Of a stretch of 34,412 nucleotides of DNA, positions 7,316 through 13,946 are shown one piece after another; position 1 is the stretch's first letter; every line of letters begins with the position of its first letter. The notes beneath the pieces are model-generated. The model ran no database searches, was not told the origin of the DNA, and saw only the letters and a program-made list of their open reading frames with translations. Source of the stretch: Clostridia bacterium (lineage in GTDB: Bacteria; Bacillota; Clostridia; Oscillospirales; CAG-272); contig JAFQWY010000347.1 in assembly GCA_017407225.1 (NCBI GenBank), positions 1 through 34,412 on the forward strand. Reading direction: 5' to 3'. The translations under genes were made by a program, and so were the position numbers.

Positions 7316-7678
7316 TCACTTTCCGTCCGCTTCCGCGATCATCTTCCGCAGTGCTTCGATTTCGTCCTCCGTCAGTTTTTTCCGGGATGTGAATGCGGTC
7401 AGGAACATGGGCAGAGAGCCGCCGAAGGCTTCTTCAACAAAGTTTTCGCTCTGCTTTCCCCTCCATTCGTCTTTGCTCATCAAAGCGCTGACCACGCCGT
7501 TTTCGTTGACAAACAATCCCTTATCGCAAAGACGCCGCAGTACCGTGTAGGTTGTGGACTTTTTCCAGCCCAGCACTTCCGCTGCAATCTTCACCAGCTC
7601 CCCGGATCCCACCGGAGCGTGCTCCCAGATCAGATCGGCGAATTTTTCTTCCATTTCACCCAGTCTGTATTCGGTCAT
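7316..7678 (-). CDS. BlaI/MecI-type transcriptional repressor
   Basis: The 120-residue protein has the winged-helix pattern of the BlaI/MecI/CopY family: LGEMEEKFADLIWEH, then SGELVKIAAEVLGWKKSTTYTVLRRL for the recognition helix, then the wing CDKGLFVNENGVVSALM, and a C-terminal dimerisation/cleavage region. Such repressors bind dyad operators as dimers and are relieved by the partner M56 protease, encoded directly downstream. The ATG at 7678 has GGAGAAACG upstream. The promoter region contains a 14-bp dyad at 7693-7740 suited to autoregulation. With no bla gene nearby, additional targets may lie elsewhere. Confidence 0.93.
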   Translation of the reverse strand: MTEYRLGEMEEKFADLIWEHAPVGSGELVKIAAEVLGWKKSTTYTVLRRLCDKGLFVNENGVVSALMSKDEWRGKQSENFVEEAFGGSLPMFLTAFTSRKKLTEDEIEALRKMIAEADGK

Positions 7679-7692
7679 ATCGTTTCTCCTTT

Positions 7693-7748
7693 CGGGTTTA
7701 TATCATGTAGTCCACCTATAGTTTATATGATACAAACCCGTTTGTCAA
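7693..7748 (-). promoter_or_regulatory. Promoter and dyad operator of the BlaI-M56 operon
   Basis: CGGGTTTATATCAT (7693-7706) and ATGATACAAACCCG (7727-7740) are inverted copies matching at 13 of 14 positions, separated by 20 bases. A consensus TTGACA on the minus strand at 7748-7743 sits at the outer edge; with a 17-base spacer the -10 would be the imperfect TAAACT at 7725-7720. The dyad therefore spans promoter and start region, and the arms also contain ATGTAG-like half-sites. Confidence 0.65.
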
Positions 7749-7759
7749 GGGGAAGAATG

Positions 7760-7790
7760 AAAAAAGATGACCGTTTTTTCACAGTCATCT
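7760..7790 (-). terminator. Terminator of the alarmone synthetase operon
   Basis: On the minus strand AGATGAC (7790-7784) pairs with GTCATCT (7771-7765) and is followed by a T-run to 7760. It lies 6 bases after the DUF1653 gene. Confidence 0.85.
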
Positions 7791-7796
7791 CCGATT

Positions 7797-8015
7797 TTAT
7801 TCGTTTCCGATGTAGGTGAAGCGCAGGAAAGTTTTCCCGTCCCGCTCCACGGTTTCGTTCCACATGGACGCCGGGCGCACCCACACATCGTGATCCCCGT
7901 ACAGTGCCCGGTAAACCACCATGGGTTCCAGCGTTTCCGAATGCTTTGCCACCGCAATGACCTCATATTCCATGCCCTTGAAGTGGCGGTATTTCCCAAT
8001 CTTGATTTCCGTCAT
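7797..8015 (-). CDS. DUF1653 family protein
   Basis: The 72-residue protein, MTEIKIGKYRHFKGMEYEVI onward, has the DUF1653 pattern: GKYRHFKG, YEVIAVAKHSET, VVYRALYGDHDVWVRPASMW, and a C-terminal FLRFTYIG. It is a small beta-rich, SH3-like cytosolic domain of unknown function that is often found next to nucleotide- or RNA-related genes. The ATG at 8015 follows AAAGGA by 7 bases and lies only 2 bases from the upstream esterase stop. It is the last gene of the four-gene operon and is followed by a terminator. Confidence 0.9.
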   Translation of the reverse strand: MTEIKIGKYRHFKGMEYEVIAVAKHSETLEPMVVYRALYGDHDVWVRPASMWNETVERDGKTFLRFTYIGNE

Positions 8016-8017
8016 AG

Positions 8018-8644
8018 TCAAATCCTTTCGTCGATCCATCGGATGCCTTTCGCCAGCCGTCCCGCAGGATCCGTGAAATGTCCGCCGGGGTTCATTGCAA
8101 ATATACACGGAATCCCCTGCTCCGTCAGAATCCGGCAACAGCCCCGGGTGCAGTCTTCCACCTTCGCCATCCGCGGATTCTTCGTTTTATGCTCCGCGTC
8201 GCCGAGAGACAGATACACCGCATCCGCGTGAGTCCGGTTTGCTGTGAGAAACTCCGTGAATCCGTCGAACCACAGGGATCCGGATGCCGATACCACGCCG
8301 TCGAAGCAGTCGGTGACGCAGGAAGCCCAGAGTGCGAACAGTCCCGCCAGTGAATACCCGGCAATGGTGCGGAATTTCACGGGGTATCCGAGGGATTCTT
8401 CGGTGTCCGGGATGCTTTTCAGCAGATCCGCCAGATGCTCCGATGCCCCGCCGGCGAAATCCGCTCCCCGGAATACCTTCTCCGCCGGCCATGGCGACAG
8501 ATCCCGGTTCCAGTCCGCATCGGTGACGCAGATCAGGGTCACGCCGGTATCATTCAGCAGATTCCACAATTCCGACGGGTTGTTTTCGTGAATCCACACA
8601 ATGTGACCGGAGGGATTCTCCGGCTTACAGACTCTGATTTCCAT
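8018..8644 (-). CDS. Alpha/beta-hydrolase, esterase-like
   Basis: The 208-residue protein has a nucleophile elbow GYSLAG with Ser98, preceded by a short strand (VKFRTIA) and followed by a helix. A likely acid Asp149 in LSLGDAEH and base His189 in NPGGHFTD complete a triad. This layout resembles the Fes/IroE/esterase-D branch of the superfamily, which acts on small esters. The N-terminus is short and no signal peptide is present. The start at 8644 lies inside the upstream Nudix gene, a 20-base overlap that indicates translational coupling. The substrate is not predictable from sequence. Confidence 0.85.
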   Translation of the reverse strand: MEIRVCKPENPSGHIVWIHENNPSELWNLLNDTGVTLICVTDADWNRDLSPWPAEKVFRGADFAGGASEHLADLLKSIPDTEESLGYPVKFRTIAGYSLAGLFALWASCVTDCFDGVVSASGSLWFDGFTEFLTANRTHADAVYLSLGDAEHKTKNPRMAKVEDCTRGCCRILTEQGIPCIFAMNPGGHFTDPAGRLAKGIRWIDERI

Positions 8645-9029
8645 AGGTCTTCACGATTTTCACCAGAATTTCCACATCCGCCGGGCAGAATTCGTAGTTT
8701 CCGATCTCATCCGGTGTGATCCATGCCATGTCGGCGTGTTCCAGCAGTATCGGTTCTCCTTCGGCGATGGTGCAGTGGTACAGGGTCAGATGCACCGTCA
8801 GATCCGGGTACACATGAGTCACGTCGGTGAAGATATCTCCCACCGCCACGGTCATGCCCAGTTCTTCCCGGCACTCACGCACAAGGGCTTCTTCCCCGCT
8901 CTCGCCCGGTTCGATTTTGCCGCCCACAAATTCCCACAGCAGAGCGCGAGCCTTATTCTCAGGCCGCTGACAGATGAGAAACCGTCCGTTCTGCCAGATC
9001 AGCGCCGCCACAACTTCCGTTATCTTCAT
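8625..9029 (-). CDS. Nudix hydrolase, MutT-like
   Basis: The 134-residue protein carries a complete Nudix box: G37, E43, R51, E52, E55, E56 and G58 fit Gx5Ex7REUxEExGU, the Mg-binding catalytic helix. The preceding WEFVGGKIEPGE is typical of the MutT/NudG group, which cleaves (d)NTPs and oxidised nucleotides; some members also attack (p)ppGpp. The ATG at 9029 is chosen because family homology starts there (MKITEVVAALI) and only one base separates it from the upstream synthetase stop. It overlaps the esterase by 20 bases. The position next to an alarmone synthetase is notable. Confidence 0.92.
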   Translation of the reverse strand: MKITEVVAALIWQNGRFLICQRPENKARALLWEFVGGKIEPGESGEEALVRECREELGMTVAVGDIFTDVTHVYPDLTVHLTLYHCTIAEGEPILLEHADMAWITPDEIGNYEFCPADVEILVKIVKTYGNQSL

Positions 9030-9030
9030 A

Positions 9031-9690
9031 TTATAATTCCTGTATCTGTTTGTAAATTTCCTGCATCCGCTTATCGATATCCTCGATTTCAGCGGCGCAC
9101 GCCAGCATCTGCTCAATGATACCGCCGGGAATTTCCTTGTCGGATTTGTATCTCAGGTCGTGCTCCAGACTTGCCCAGAAGTCCATACCGATGGTGCGCA
9201 GCTGTACTTCCGCCTGTACCAGTTCGGTTTTGTCGGACAGGTACACGGGAATCTCCACATCCAGATGGAGGCTCCGGTAACCATTGTAGTTGGGAGTCTC
9301 TATGTAGTCCTGTTTCCGGATCAGCTTCACATCGGACTGTCGGAGAAGCATATCCGCCACATCGTAAACATCGTCCAGATAATGGCACACCACCCGTACA
9401 CCGGCGATGTCGTTGATGTTTTCCTTTGCAGAGTCCACCGACACTTCCTTGCCCCGCTTCATGAGCTTTTTTACAATGCTCGCCGAGGATTTCAGACGGG
9501 AGCCGATGTGGTGGATGGGACTCCGCTCGTATTTCACCCGGAATTCGTCGTTGAGAATCTCAAATTTACTGGTCAGCTGACGGATGGCCGCGTTGTACAG
9601 ATGCTCCATTTCCGCCAGTTCCCGGTAGTCCCGGAACAGATCGTGCAGTCCGCCCATGGACTGTTCCATGATATTTTCGCGTTTATCCAA
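9031..9690 (-). CDS. Small alarmone synthetase, RelQ/RelP-like GTP pyrophosphokinase
   Basis: The 219-residue protein is a single RelA/SpoT synthetase domain with no HD hydrolase, TGS or ACT domains. Visible motifs are RSPIHHIGSRLKS (57-69, ATP site), NDIAGVRVVCHYLDDVY (93-109), NYNGYRSLHL (134-143), and VQAEVQLRTIGMDFWASLEH (158-177) with the catalytic Glu. It transfers pyrophosphate from ATP to GDP or GTP. A TTG start at 9690 is preferred: AAAGGGTGAT stands 6 bases before it, while the ATG seven codons in has no good ribosome site. A C-terminal helix (IEDIDKRMQEIYKQIQ) follows, as in RelQ tetramers. It heads the operon with Nudix, esterase and DUF1653 genes. Confidence 0.93.
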   Translation of the reverse strand: MDKRENIMEQSMGGLHDLFRDYRELAEMEHLYNAAIRQLTSKFEILNDEFRVKYERSPIHHIGSRLKSSASIVKKLMKRGKEVSVDSAKENINDIAGVRVVCHYLDDVYDVADMLLRQSDVKLIRKQDYIETPNYNGYRSLHLDVEIPVYLSDKTELVQAEVQLRTIGMDFWASLEHDLRYKSDKEIPGGIIEQMLACAAEIEDIDKRMQEIYKQIQEL

Positions 9691-9732
9691 ATAGTATCAC
9701 CCTTTTGTTACAATAATATATTCTCGCAGAAA

Positions 9733-9756
9733 CTCCGCCGAGAAGTCCCGACGGAG
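9733..9756 (-). terminator. Hairpin after the sugar isomerase gene, weak terminator
   Basis: Plus coordinates CTCCGCCG (9733-9740) and CGACGGAG (9749-9756) form an 8-bp stem with one wobble and an 8-base loop, 11 bases after the isomerase stop. The T-tail on the minus strand is only TTTCT, so termination may be partial and may leave read-through into the alarmone operon. Confidence 0.5.
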
Positions 9757-9766
9757 TATGTCATGA

Positions 9767-10519
9767 TTACATGAATCTCTTGAGGTAATCTGCCGCCATT
9801 CTGACGGAGTCAAAAGGATCTCCCGGCCAGCTGTCCTGCTCTACCACATAGTGCTTGACGCCTGCCTGAGCCGCGGTTTCCAAAACACCTTCCCACCAGA
9901 TATTGCCGTTGCCAACTTCGGTGATGAAGGGCCCGTTCTGGTTTCTGCCCATATCCTTCAGGTGGAGAATATCGATTCTGCCTGCCAGCTTTTCGATCCA
10001 GTGCCGGACATCTCCGCCGCCGTGCTGTACCCAGTAGGTATCCAGAACGAAAGAGGTCTTCACAGGATCCAGACCTTCGATGAGCATTTCCATGGTGGTC
10101 TTTCCGTTTTCCATCTTCATGAATTCGTGGCTGTGGTTATGGTAGGTGAACTTGAAGCCGTGGGGGTAAATCTTTTCCGCCAGTGCATTTGCCTTTTCAA
10201 TGAACGCTTCCACTGCGGCAACGTCAGCGGGATGGAAGCCGCCGATCCCCATATTGGTGGTGCCGAGCGCTCTGTGGTTGGCCATGGCAAGCTCGGTATC
10301 GTTGACCATCAGACCGAAGTCGTCGTGGGTACCGCAGATTTCGATTCCCTCTTCCTGAGCGATTCTGCCGTATTCTTCATAAGGAACGGCGCATCCTGCG
10401 GTCTGACCGACGGTGAAGCCCATTTCGCGGATCCGCTTGAAGCTTTCACGGATATCATTGGCATTGCCCATGGTATTGCGGATGGTATAGAGCTGTAATC
10501 CAAGTTTTTCGATTTTCAT
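9767..10519 (-). CDS. Sugar phosphate isomerase/epimerase, xylose isomerase-like TIM barrel
   Basis: The 250-residue protein fits the AP-endonuclease-2/xylose-isomerase-like superfamily: LGLQLYTIRNTM at the first strand, ICGTHDDFG, FKFTYHNHSHEF with metal-site His, FVLDTYWVQHGGGDV with the Asp/Trp strand, IDILHLKDMG, EVGNGNIWWEGV with a metal Glu, and HYVVEQDSWPG. Members isomerise or epimerise sugars and cyclitols (IolE and IolH types). The substrate is open. GGGAGG lies 8 bases before the ATG. It follows a second TIM barrel of the same superfamily but has its own promoter at 10557-10585. Confidence 0.88.
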   Translation of the reverse strand: MKIEKLGLQLYTIRNTMGNANDIRESFKRIREMGFTVGQTAGCAVPYEEYGRIAQEEGIEICGTHDDFGLMVNDTELAMANHRALGTTNMGIGGFHPADVAAVEAFIEKANALAEKIYPHGFKFTYHNHSHEFMKMENGKTTMEMLIEGLDPVKTSFVLDTYWVQHGGGDVRHWIEKLAGRIDILHLKDMGRNQNGPFITEVGNGNIWWEGVLETAAQAGVKHYVVEQDSWPGDPFDSVRMAADYLKRFM

Positions 10520-10556
10520 GTTTTCGTCCTCCCGGATTGTGTTGTTGTCTGATAAT

Positions 10557-10609
10557 ATTGTACTATAAATACGCTCCGATTACAATAGGATTGCTGAAAT
10601 TCAATCGGA
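10557..10609 (-). promoter_or_regulatory. Promoter and possible operator of the sugar isomerase gene
   Basis: Minus-strand TTGTAA (10585-10580) and TACAAT (10562-10557) have a 17-base spacer. An inverted repeat TCCGATT (10575-10581) with AATCGGA (10603-10609), 21 bases apart, spans the -35 and its upstream side and could bind a sugar-responsive regulator. Confidence 0.5.
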
Positions 10610-10619
10610 ATTCTGAAGT

Positions 10620-11516
10620 TTACTTTCCGTAAGGAATCCGGGCGCGTTCCACCTTGTCGGCAAGATGCTTCGCCAGATCCGCCATGTATTTCAGCGCGGT
10701 AGGAATGAATTCGTCGCCGTATGCAGTGAGATGGCCGTTGGTTTCGTAGGTGAAATATCCCTGATAGTCGATCTCGCCCAGAGCCTTTGTTACTTCGTTC
10801 CAGTTGATGATTCCTTCGTAGGGCAGCTTATGCTGGTCGTTTCGGTAGTCGTTATCGTGAACGTGCAGTGCCTTGAGACGGTCGTGACCCAGTCCGCGCA
10901 CGAAGTCCCACGGTTCATCCTTCTGCTGGATGACGGCAACGTGTCCGATATCCAGGCAGGCAACCGCCCAGGGGCTGTTCAGAGTGTCCACGTAGCGGAT
11001 GAAATCGTACAGGCGGGAGCAGGTGTCATCAATGATGTACTTCCGTCTTGCATCGGTCTGGAACATATTCTCCACGCCGATCTTCACGTTGGCAGATGCC
11101 GCAACAGGGATCAGCTTGCCGTAGTATTCCATGTTTTTCTCGAACATTTCGTCTTCATGACCCAGAAATACCGGATGATGGTAGGGGTGAACCACTGCCA
11201 CTTCCGCACCGAAAATACCGGAGATCTCCAGAGTCCGGTTCAGGATGGGATACAGATTCTCGCTCTTTTCCCAGATATCCAGCGGATATTTGAAGGGGGC
11301 ATGGGTCTGGTTGATGGGAATCCCTGCCGCATCCGCCGCAGCACGGATTTCCTGCGCCTTCTTTTCGTATCCGGGCTGATTCAGGACGGAATCCATGGAG
11401 GTCATTTCGTCAAGCCCCACATCCACCGCATCAAATCCGGCTTCCTTCAGCAGAGCAAAGCCTTTTTCGTACCCGAAACGTGCAAGAATATATCTTCCGT
11501 TTGTCGAAATCTTCAT
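10620..11516 (-). CDS. Sugar phosphate isomerase/epimerase, second TIM barrel
   Basis: The 298-residue protein also belongs to the xylose-isomerase-like superfamily: ALLKEAGFDAVDVGLDE, INQTHAPFKYP, EVAVVHPYHHPVF, VKIGVENMF with metal Glu, VACLDIGHVAV with the Asp-x-x-His strand, LKALHVHDND with paired His, and YFTYETNGH. It is not closely similar to its neighbour beyond the fold. The ATG at 11516 is chosen because AAAGGAGAT lies 6 bases upstream and homology starts there (MKISTNGRYI). Its strong promoter is at 11556-11584. A role in sugar or inositol interconversion is inferred from the fold only. Confidence 0.87.
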   Translation of the reverse strand: MKISTNGRYILARFGYEKGFALLKEAGFDAVDVGLDEMTSMDSVLNQPGYEKKAQEIRAAADAAGIPINQTHAPFKYPLDIWEKSENLYPILNRTLEISGIFGAEVAVVHPYHHPVFLGHEDEMFEKNMEYYGKLIPVAASANVKIGVENMFQTDARRKYIIDDTCSRLYDFIRYVDTLNSPWAVACLDIGHVAVIQQKDEPWDFVRGLGHDRLKALHVHDNDYRNDQHKLPYEGIINWNEVTKALGEIDYQGYFTYETNGHLTAYGDEFIPTALKYMADLAKHLADKVERARIPYGK

Positions 11517-11555
11517 AGTGCATCTCCTTTGGCGTGATAAATTTTTTCTGTATCT

Positions 11556-11584
11556 GTTATACCGCATTTTTCCGGTGATGTCAA
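11556..11584 (-). promoter_or_regulatory. Promoter of the second sugar isomerase gene
   Basis: Minus-strand TTGACA (11584-11579) and TATAAC (11561-11556) with a 17-base spacer, about 40 bases before the start codon and directly behind the terminator of the XRE gene. Confidence 0.8.
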
Positions 11585-11593
11585 GAGAATGAG

Positions 11594-11632
11594 AAAAAAA
11601 CAGGACGTGATTCCTCAGGAAATCCGTCCCGT
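11594..11632 (-). terminator. Terminator of the XRE regulator gene
   Basis: On the minus strand ACGGGACG pairs with CGTCCTGT (plus 11625-11632 and 11600-11607) around an inner TTCC/GGAA stem, followed by a seven-base T-run (11600-11594). Confidence 0.9.
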
Positions 11633-11638
11633 TTGTGT

Positions 11639-12451
11639 TTATTTCAGCCACATGCTGTTGTAGGAGCCGCGGTAGTTGAAGTAGTGCTGGTTATAATCCG
11701 CCATCAGCTTTGCAGTTTTGAGAATCATCAGCACATACAACACCCACTCACCGGAGTCGAGGGAGTACATCTTCAGGGGCATATCCTCGTCCACCATCAC
11801 ATCCTTGAGGTAATTGACATGGATTTCCGTCAGCTTTTCCAGAGCATCATCGGCTTCTTCCCGGGTAATCCCGCATTTTTTCGCAGCATAAGCCGCTGTC
11901 AGGAATTCTGTGGGATGCTCGGTTTCATAAGCAAACACCTTTCTCACCGGATCTTCCGACAGGACGGCAAGCACACGTCCGATGCCCTCTCCGGTCAGCT
12001 GATCCGCTCTCGGTTTTCCACGGTGGAGCAGACCGATTTCCGATGTGGCAATGACAGCCCCTCCTTCGTTGGAGAAGGTTGCGGTCTTGACACTGTGATC
12101 CCCTTCCAGATACGCCTTCATCCGGGCGTTTTCTTCATCAATATCCTTGCCGCTCACCGTTCCCACCCATCCGCGCTGGGTCAGGTCGATGATGGAATCG
12201 TACAGCATTTCCGGGATTTTGTCGTAATCCACGGGCTCGCAGGCAGGTTCGGGCTTCCGTCCGCCGTAAAGCTCGTCCACAGTAATGCCGAAGCATCCGG
12301 CAATGGCGGGAAGAAGCATGATGTCCGGCATGGTGGTGTCGTTCTCCCATTTGGAAACGGACTGTGCGCTGACGCAGAGAATTTCCGCCAGCTGCTCCTG
12401 CGTCATGTTCGCATTTTTCCTCAGTTCCGAGATGTTCTTTCCGATTTTCAT
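11639..12451 (-). CDS. XRE-family helix-turn-helix regulator with a large C-terminal domain
   Basis: Residues 1-63 form a classic XRE HTH: IGKNISELRKNANMTQEQLA, then SAQSVSKWENDTTMPDIMLL and GITVDELYGG. The remaining roughly 205 residues have no motif I recognise; around residues 195-235 there is a helix-rich stretch (YAAKKCGITREEADDALEKL) that could be a second winged helix. DNA binding is well supported and the ligand or target is unknown. CGGAGGA lies 7 bases before the ATG. The gene is flanked by its own terminator and by a dyad over its promoter, so autoregulation is likely. The separate promoters argue against co-transcription with peptidase T. Confidence 0.9.
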   Translation of the reverse strand: MKIGKNISELRKNANMTQEQLAEILCVSAQSVSKWENDTTMPDIMLLPAIAGCFGITVDELYGGRKPEPACEPVDYDKIPEMLYDSIIDLTQRGWVGTVSGKDIDEENARMKAYLEGDHSVKTATFSNEGGAVIATSEIGLLHRGKPRADQLTGEGIGRVLAVLSEDPVRKVFAYETEHPTEFLTAAYAAKKCGITREEADDALEKLTEIHVNYLKDVMVDEDMPLKMYSLDSGEWVLYVLMILKTAKLMADYNQHYFNYRGSYNSMWLK

Positions 12452-12475
12452 GATAGTCCTCCGTTTCTGTTTTGT

Positions 12476-12530
12476 TTTCCGGATCCGTCGGTATCATTGT
12501 ACCGGAAATCCGCAGCGTTTTCCATGGATC
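12476..12530 (-). promoter_or_regulatory. Promoter and dyad of the XRE regulator
   Basis: The minus-strand -10 TACAAT (12501-12496) is preceded at 17 bases by a weak TGGAAA. TTTCCGG (12476-12482) and CCGGAAA (12502-12508) form a perfect 7-bp inverted repeat around the -10, and an inner CGGTA/TACCG pair (12489-12493, 12500-12504) is centred on the same point. This fits an autoregulatory operator. Confidence 0.5.
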
Positions 12531-12568
12531 AGACGGAGAGCTGTCCGCCGGTTCGGTGCATGATTCGC

Positions 12569-13786
12569 TTATTTTGCGAACAGAACGACGATATTCCGGA
12601 TGATTTCCGCCGCTTTTTCCATGCCTTCAACGGTTGCGTGTTCGTAAGGACCGTGGAATGCGTATCCGCCGGTGCCCAGATTGGGAGTGGGAAGCCCCAT
12701 GAAGGACAGTCTGGATCCGTCGGTACCACCGCGGATGGGATCGTGAACGGGTTCCAGTCCCGCCATCCGCACTGCTTCATCAGCAATTTCCACGATATGG
12801 AACACAGGACGGATCATTTCCGCCATATTGCGGTAGGAATCGGTAACGGTCAGCTTTACGGTACCCTCTCCGTACTTTTCGTTGATGAGCTTTTCGATAT
12901 GTGCGAGGGTGCGCTTCCGGGCATCAAACATGGCGGCATCGTGATCGCGGATGATGTAGTCCAGCTGAGCGGACTCCACGGATCCCTGCATATCGGTCAG
13001 ATGGTAGAAGCCTTCGTATCCTTCGGTGCCCCGGGGAGTTTCACCGGAGGGCAGCATGGCGTTGATTTCCATGGCAACCAGAGATGCGTTGATCATGCGG
13101 TCCTTGGCGGAGCCGGGATGGATGTTGTAGCCGTTCACCTCAAAGGATGCGGCGCAGGCGTTGAAGTTTTCGTAAACCACTTCCCCTTCAGCGCTTCCGT
13201 CCACGGTATAGGCGAACTGTGCATCAAATGCGGTAAGATTGAAGTTGTCGGCGGAGGTGCCGCATTCTTCATCGGGCGTGAAGCAGACGGAAATCTGCCC
13301 GTGGGGGATACCATCCGCGATGATTTTCGCCAGAGCGTGCATGATTTCGGCCACACCGGCCTTGTCGTCGGCGCCGAGAAGTGTAGTTCCGTCGGTGGTA
13401 ATGAGGGTCCGTCCGATCAGATTCTTCAGATGGGGGAACGCGGCATTGGTAATCACCCGACCGGTATCGCCAAGCTTTACGTCATGTCCGTCGTAGTTTT
13501 CGATGATCTGCACATTCATGGGACCATCGGCGAAGTCGGGGGAGGTGTCGATATGGGCGATGAATCCGATCTTTGTTTTTTCTTCATAGCCGGGTGCGGC
13601 GGGAATGTGACCGTAGACGTAGCATTTCTCATCCACATACGCATCGGCAATGCCGATCTCATGCAGATCGGACACCAGACGGCGGGCGAGGACGAATTCC
13701 TTCTGTGCGGTGGGAACGGTATCGGATGCGTGGTCGCTGGATGTGGGGATGTTTACATAATCGAGAAAGCGGTTCAGCAGTGTCAT
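12569..13786 (-). CDS. pepT: Peptidase T (tripeptide aminopeptidase)
   Basis: The 405-residue protein is an M20B dinuclear zinc peptidase: HIDTSPD at 78-84 (first His and the general Asp), GADDKAG at 138-144 (bridging Asp), DEECG at 172-176 (catalytic Glu and ligand Glu), and a late His in YAFHGPYEH. Length and order match PepT, which removes the N-terminal residue of tripeptides in the cytosol. AAGGAG lies 8 bases before the ATG. The promoter at 13825-13853 is near consensus, and the gene diverges from the GH78-like gene. Confidence 0.96.
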   Translation of the reverse strand: MTLLNRFLDYVNIPTSSDHASDTVPTAQKEFVLARRLVSDLHEIGIADAYVDEKCYVYGHIPAAPGYEEKTKIGFIAHIDTSPDFADGPMNVQIIENYDGHDVKLGDTGRVITNAAFPHLKNLIGRTLITTDGTTLLGADDKAGVAEIMHALAKIIADGIPHGQISVCFTPDEECGTSADNFNLTAFDAQFAYTVDGSAEGEVVYENFNACAASFEVNGYNIHPGSAKDRMINASLVAMEINAMLPSGETPRGTEGYEGFYHLTDMQGSVESAQLDYIIRDHDAAMFDARKRTLAHIEKLINEKYGEGTVKLTVTDSYRNMAEMIRPVFHIVEIADEAVRMAGLEPVHDPIRGGTDGSRLSFMGLPTPNLGTGGYAFHGPYEHATVEGMEKAAEIIRNIVVLFAK

Positions 13787-13824
13787 GTCGTGACTCCTTG
13801 TAAAATCAGAATTCTATTATCAAT

Positions 13825-13853
13825 ATCATACCGCACCCGCGCCATTTTGTCAA
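13825..13853 (-). promoter_or_regulatory. pepT promoter
   Basis: Minus-strand TTGACA (13853-13848) and TATGAT (13830-13825) with a 17-base spacer, about 40 bases upstream of the start codon. Confidence 0.85.
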
Positions 13854-13873
13854 CGGAAAAAGCAAATTCACCC

Positions 13874-13902
13874 TTGCCTGCGGTGGGCTGATGTGATATA
13901 AT
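13874..13902 (+). promoter_or_regulatory. Promoter of the GH78-like operon
   Basis: TTGCCT (13874-13879) and TATAAT (13897-13902) with a 17-base spacer and an extended -10 TG at 13894-13895. It is back-to-back with the pepT promoter, only 20 bases away. Confidence 0.8.
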
Positions 13903-13946
13903 AGGTACATAATACACAAAAATCCCATTCCGAAAGGACAAATCCT

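Noticed and set aside
11633-13891. A 752-codon open frame on the plus strand
   Set aside because: It runs antisense to the XRE regulator and peptidase T genes, has no family pattern and is His/Gly/Phe-rich as expected from the reverse complement of GC-rich coding sequence.
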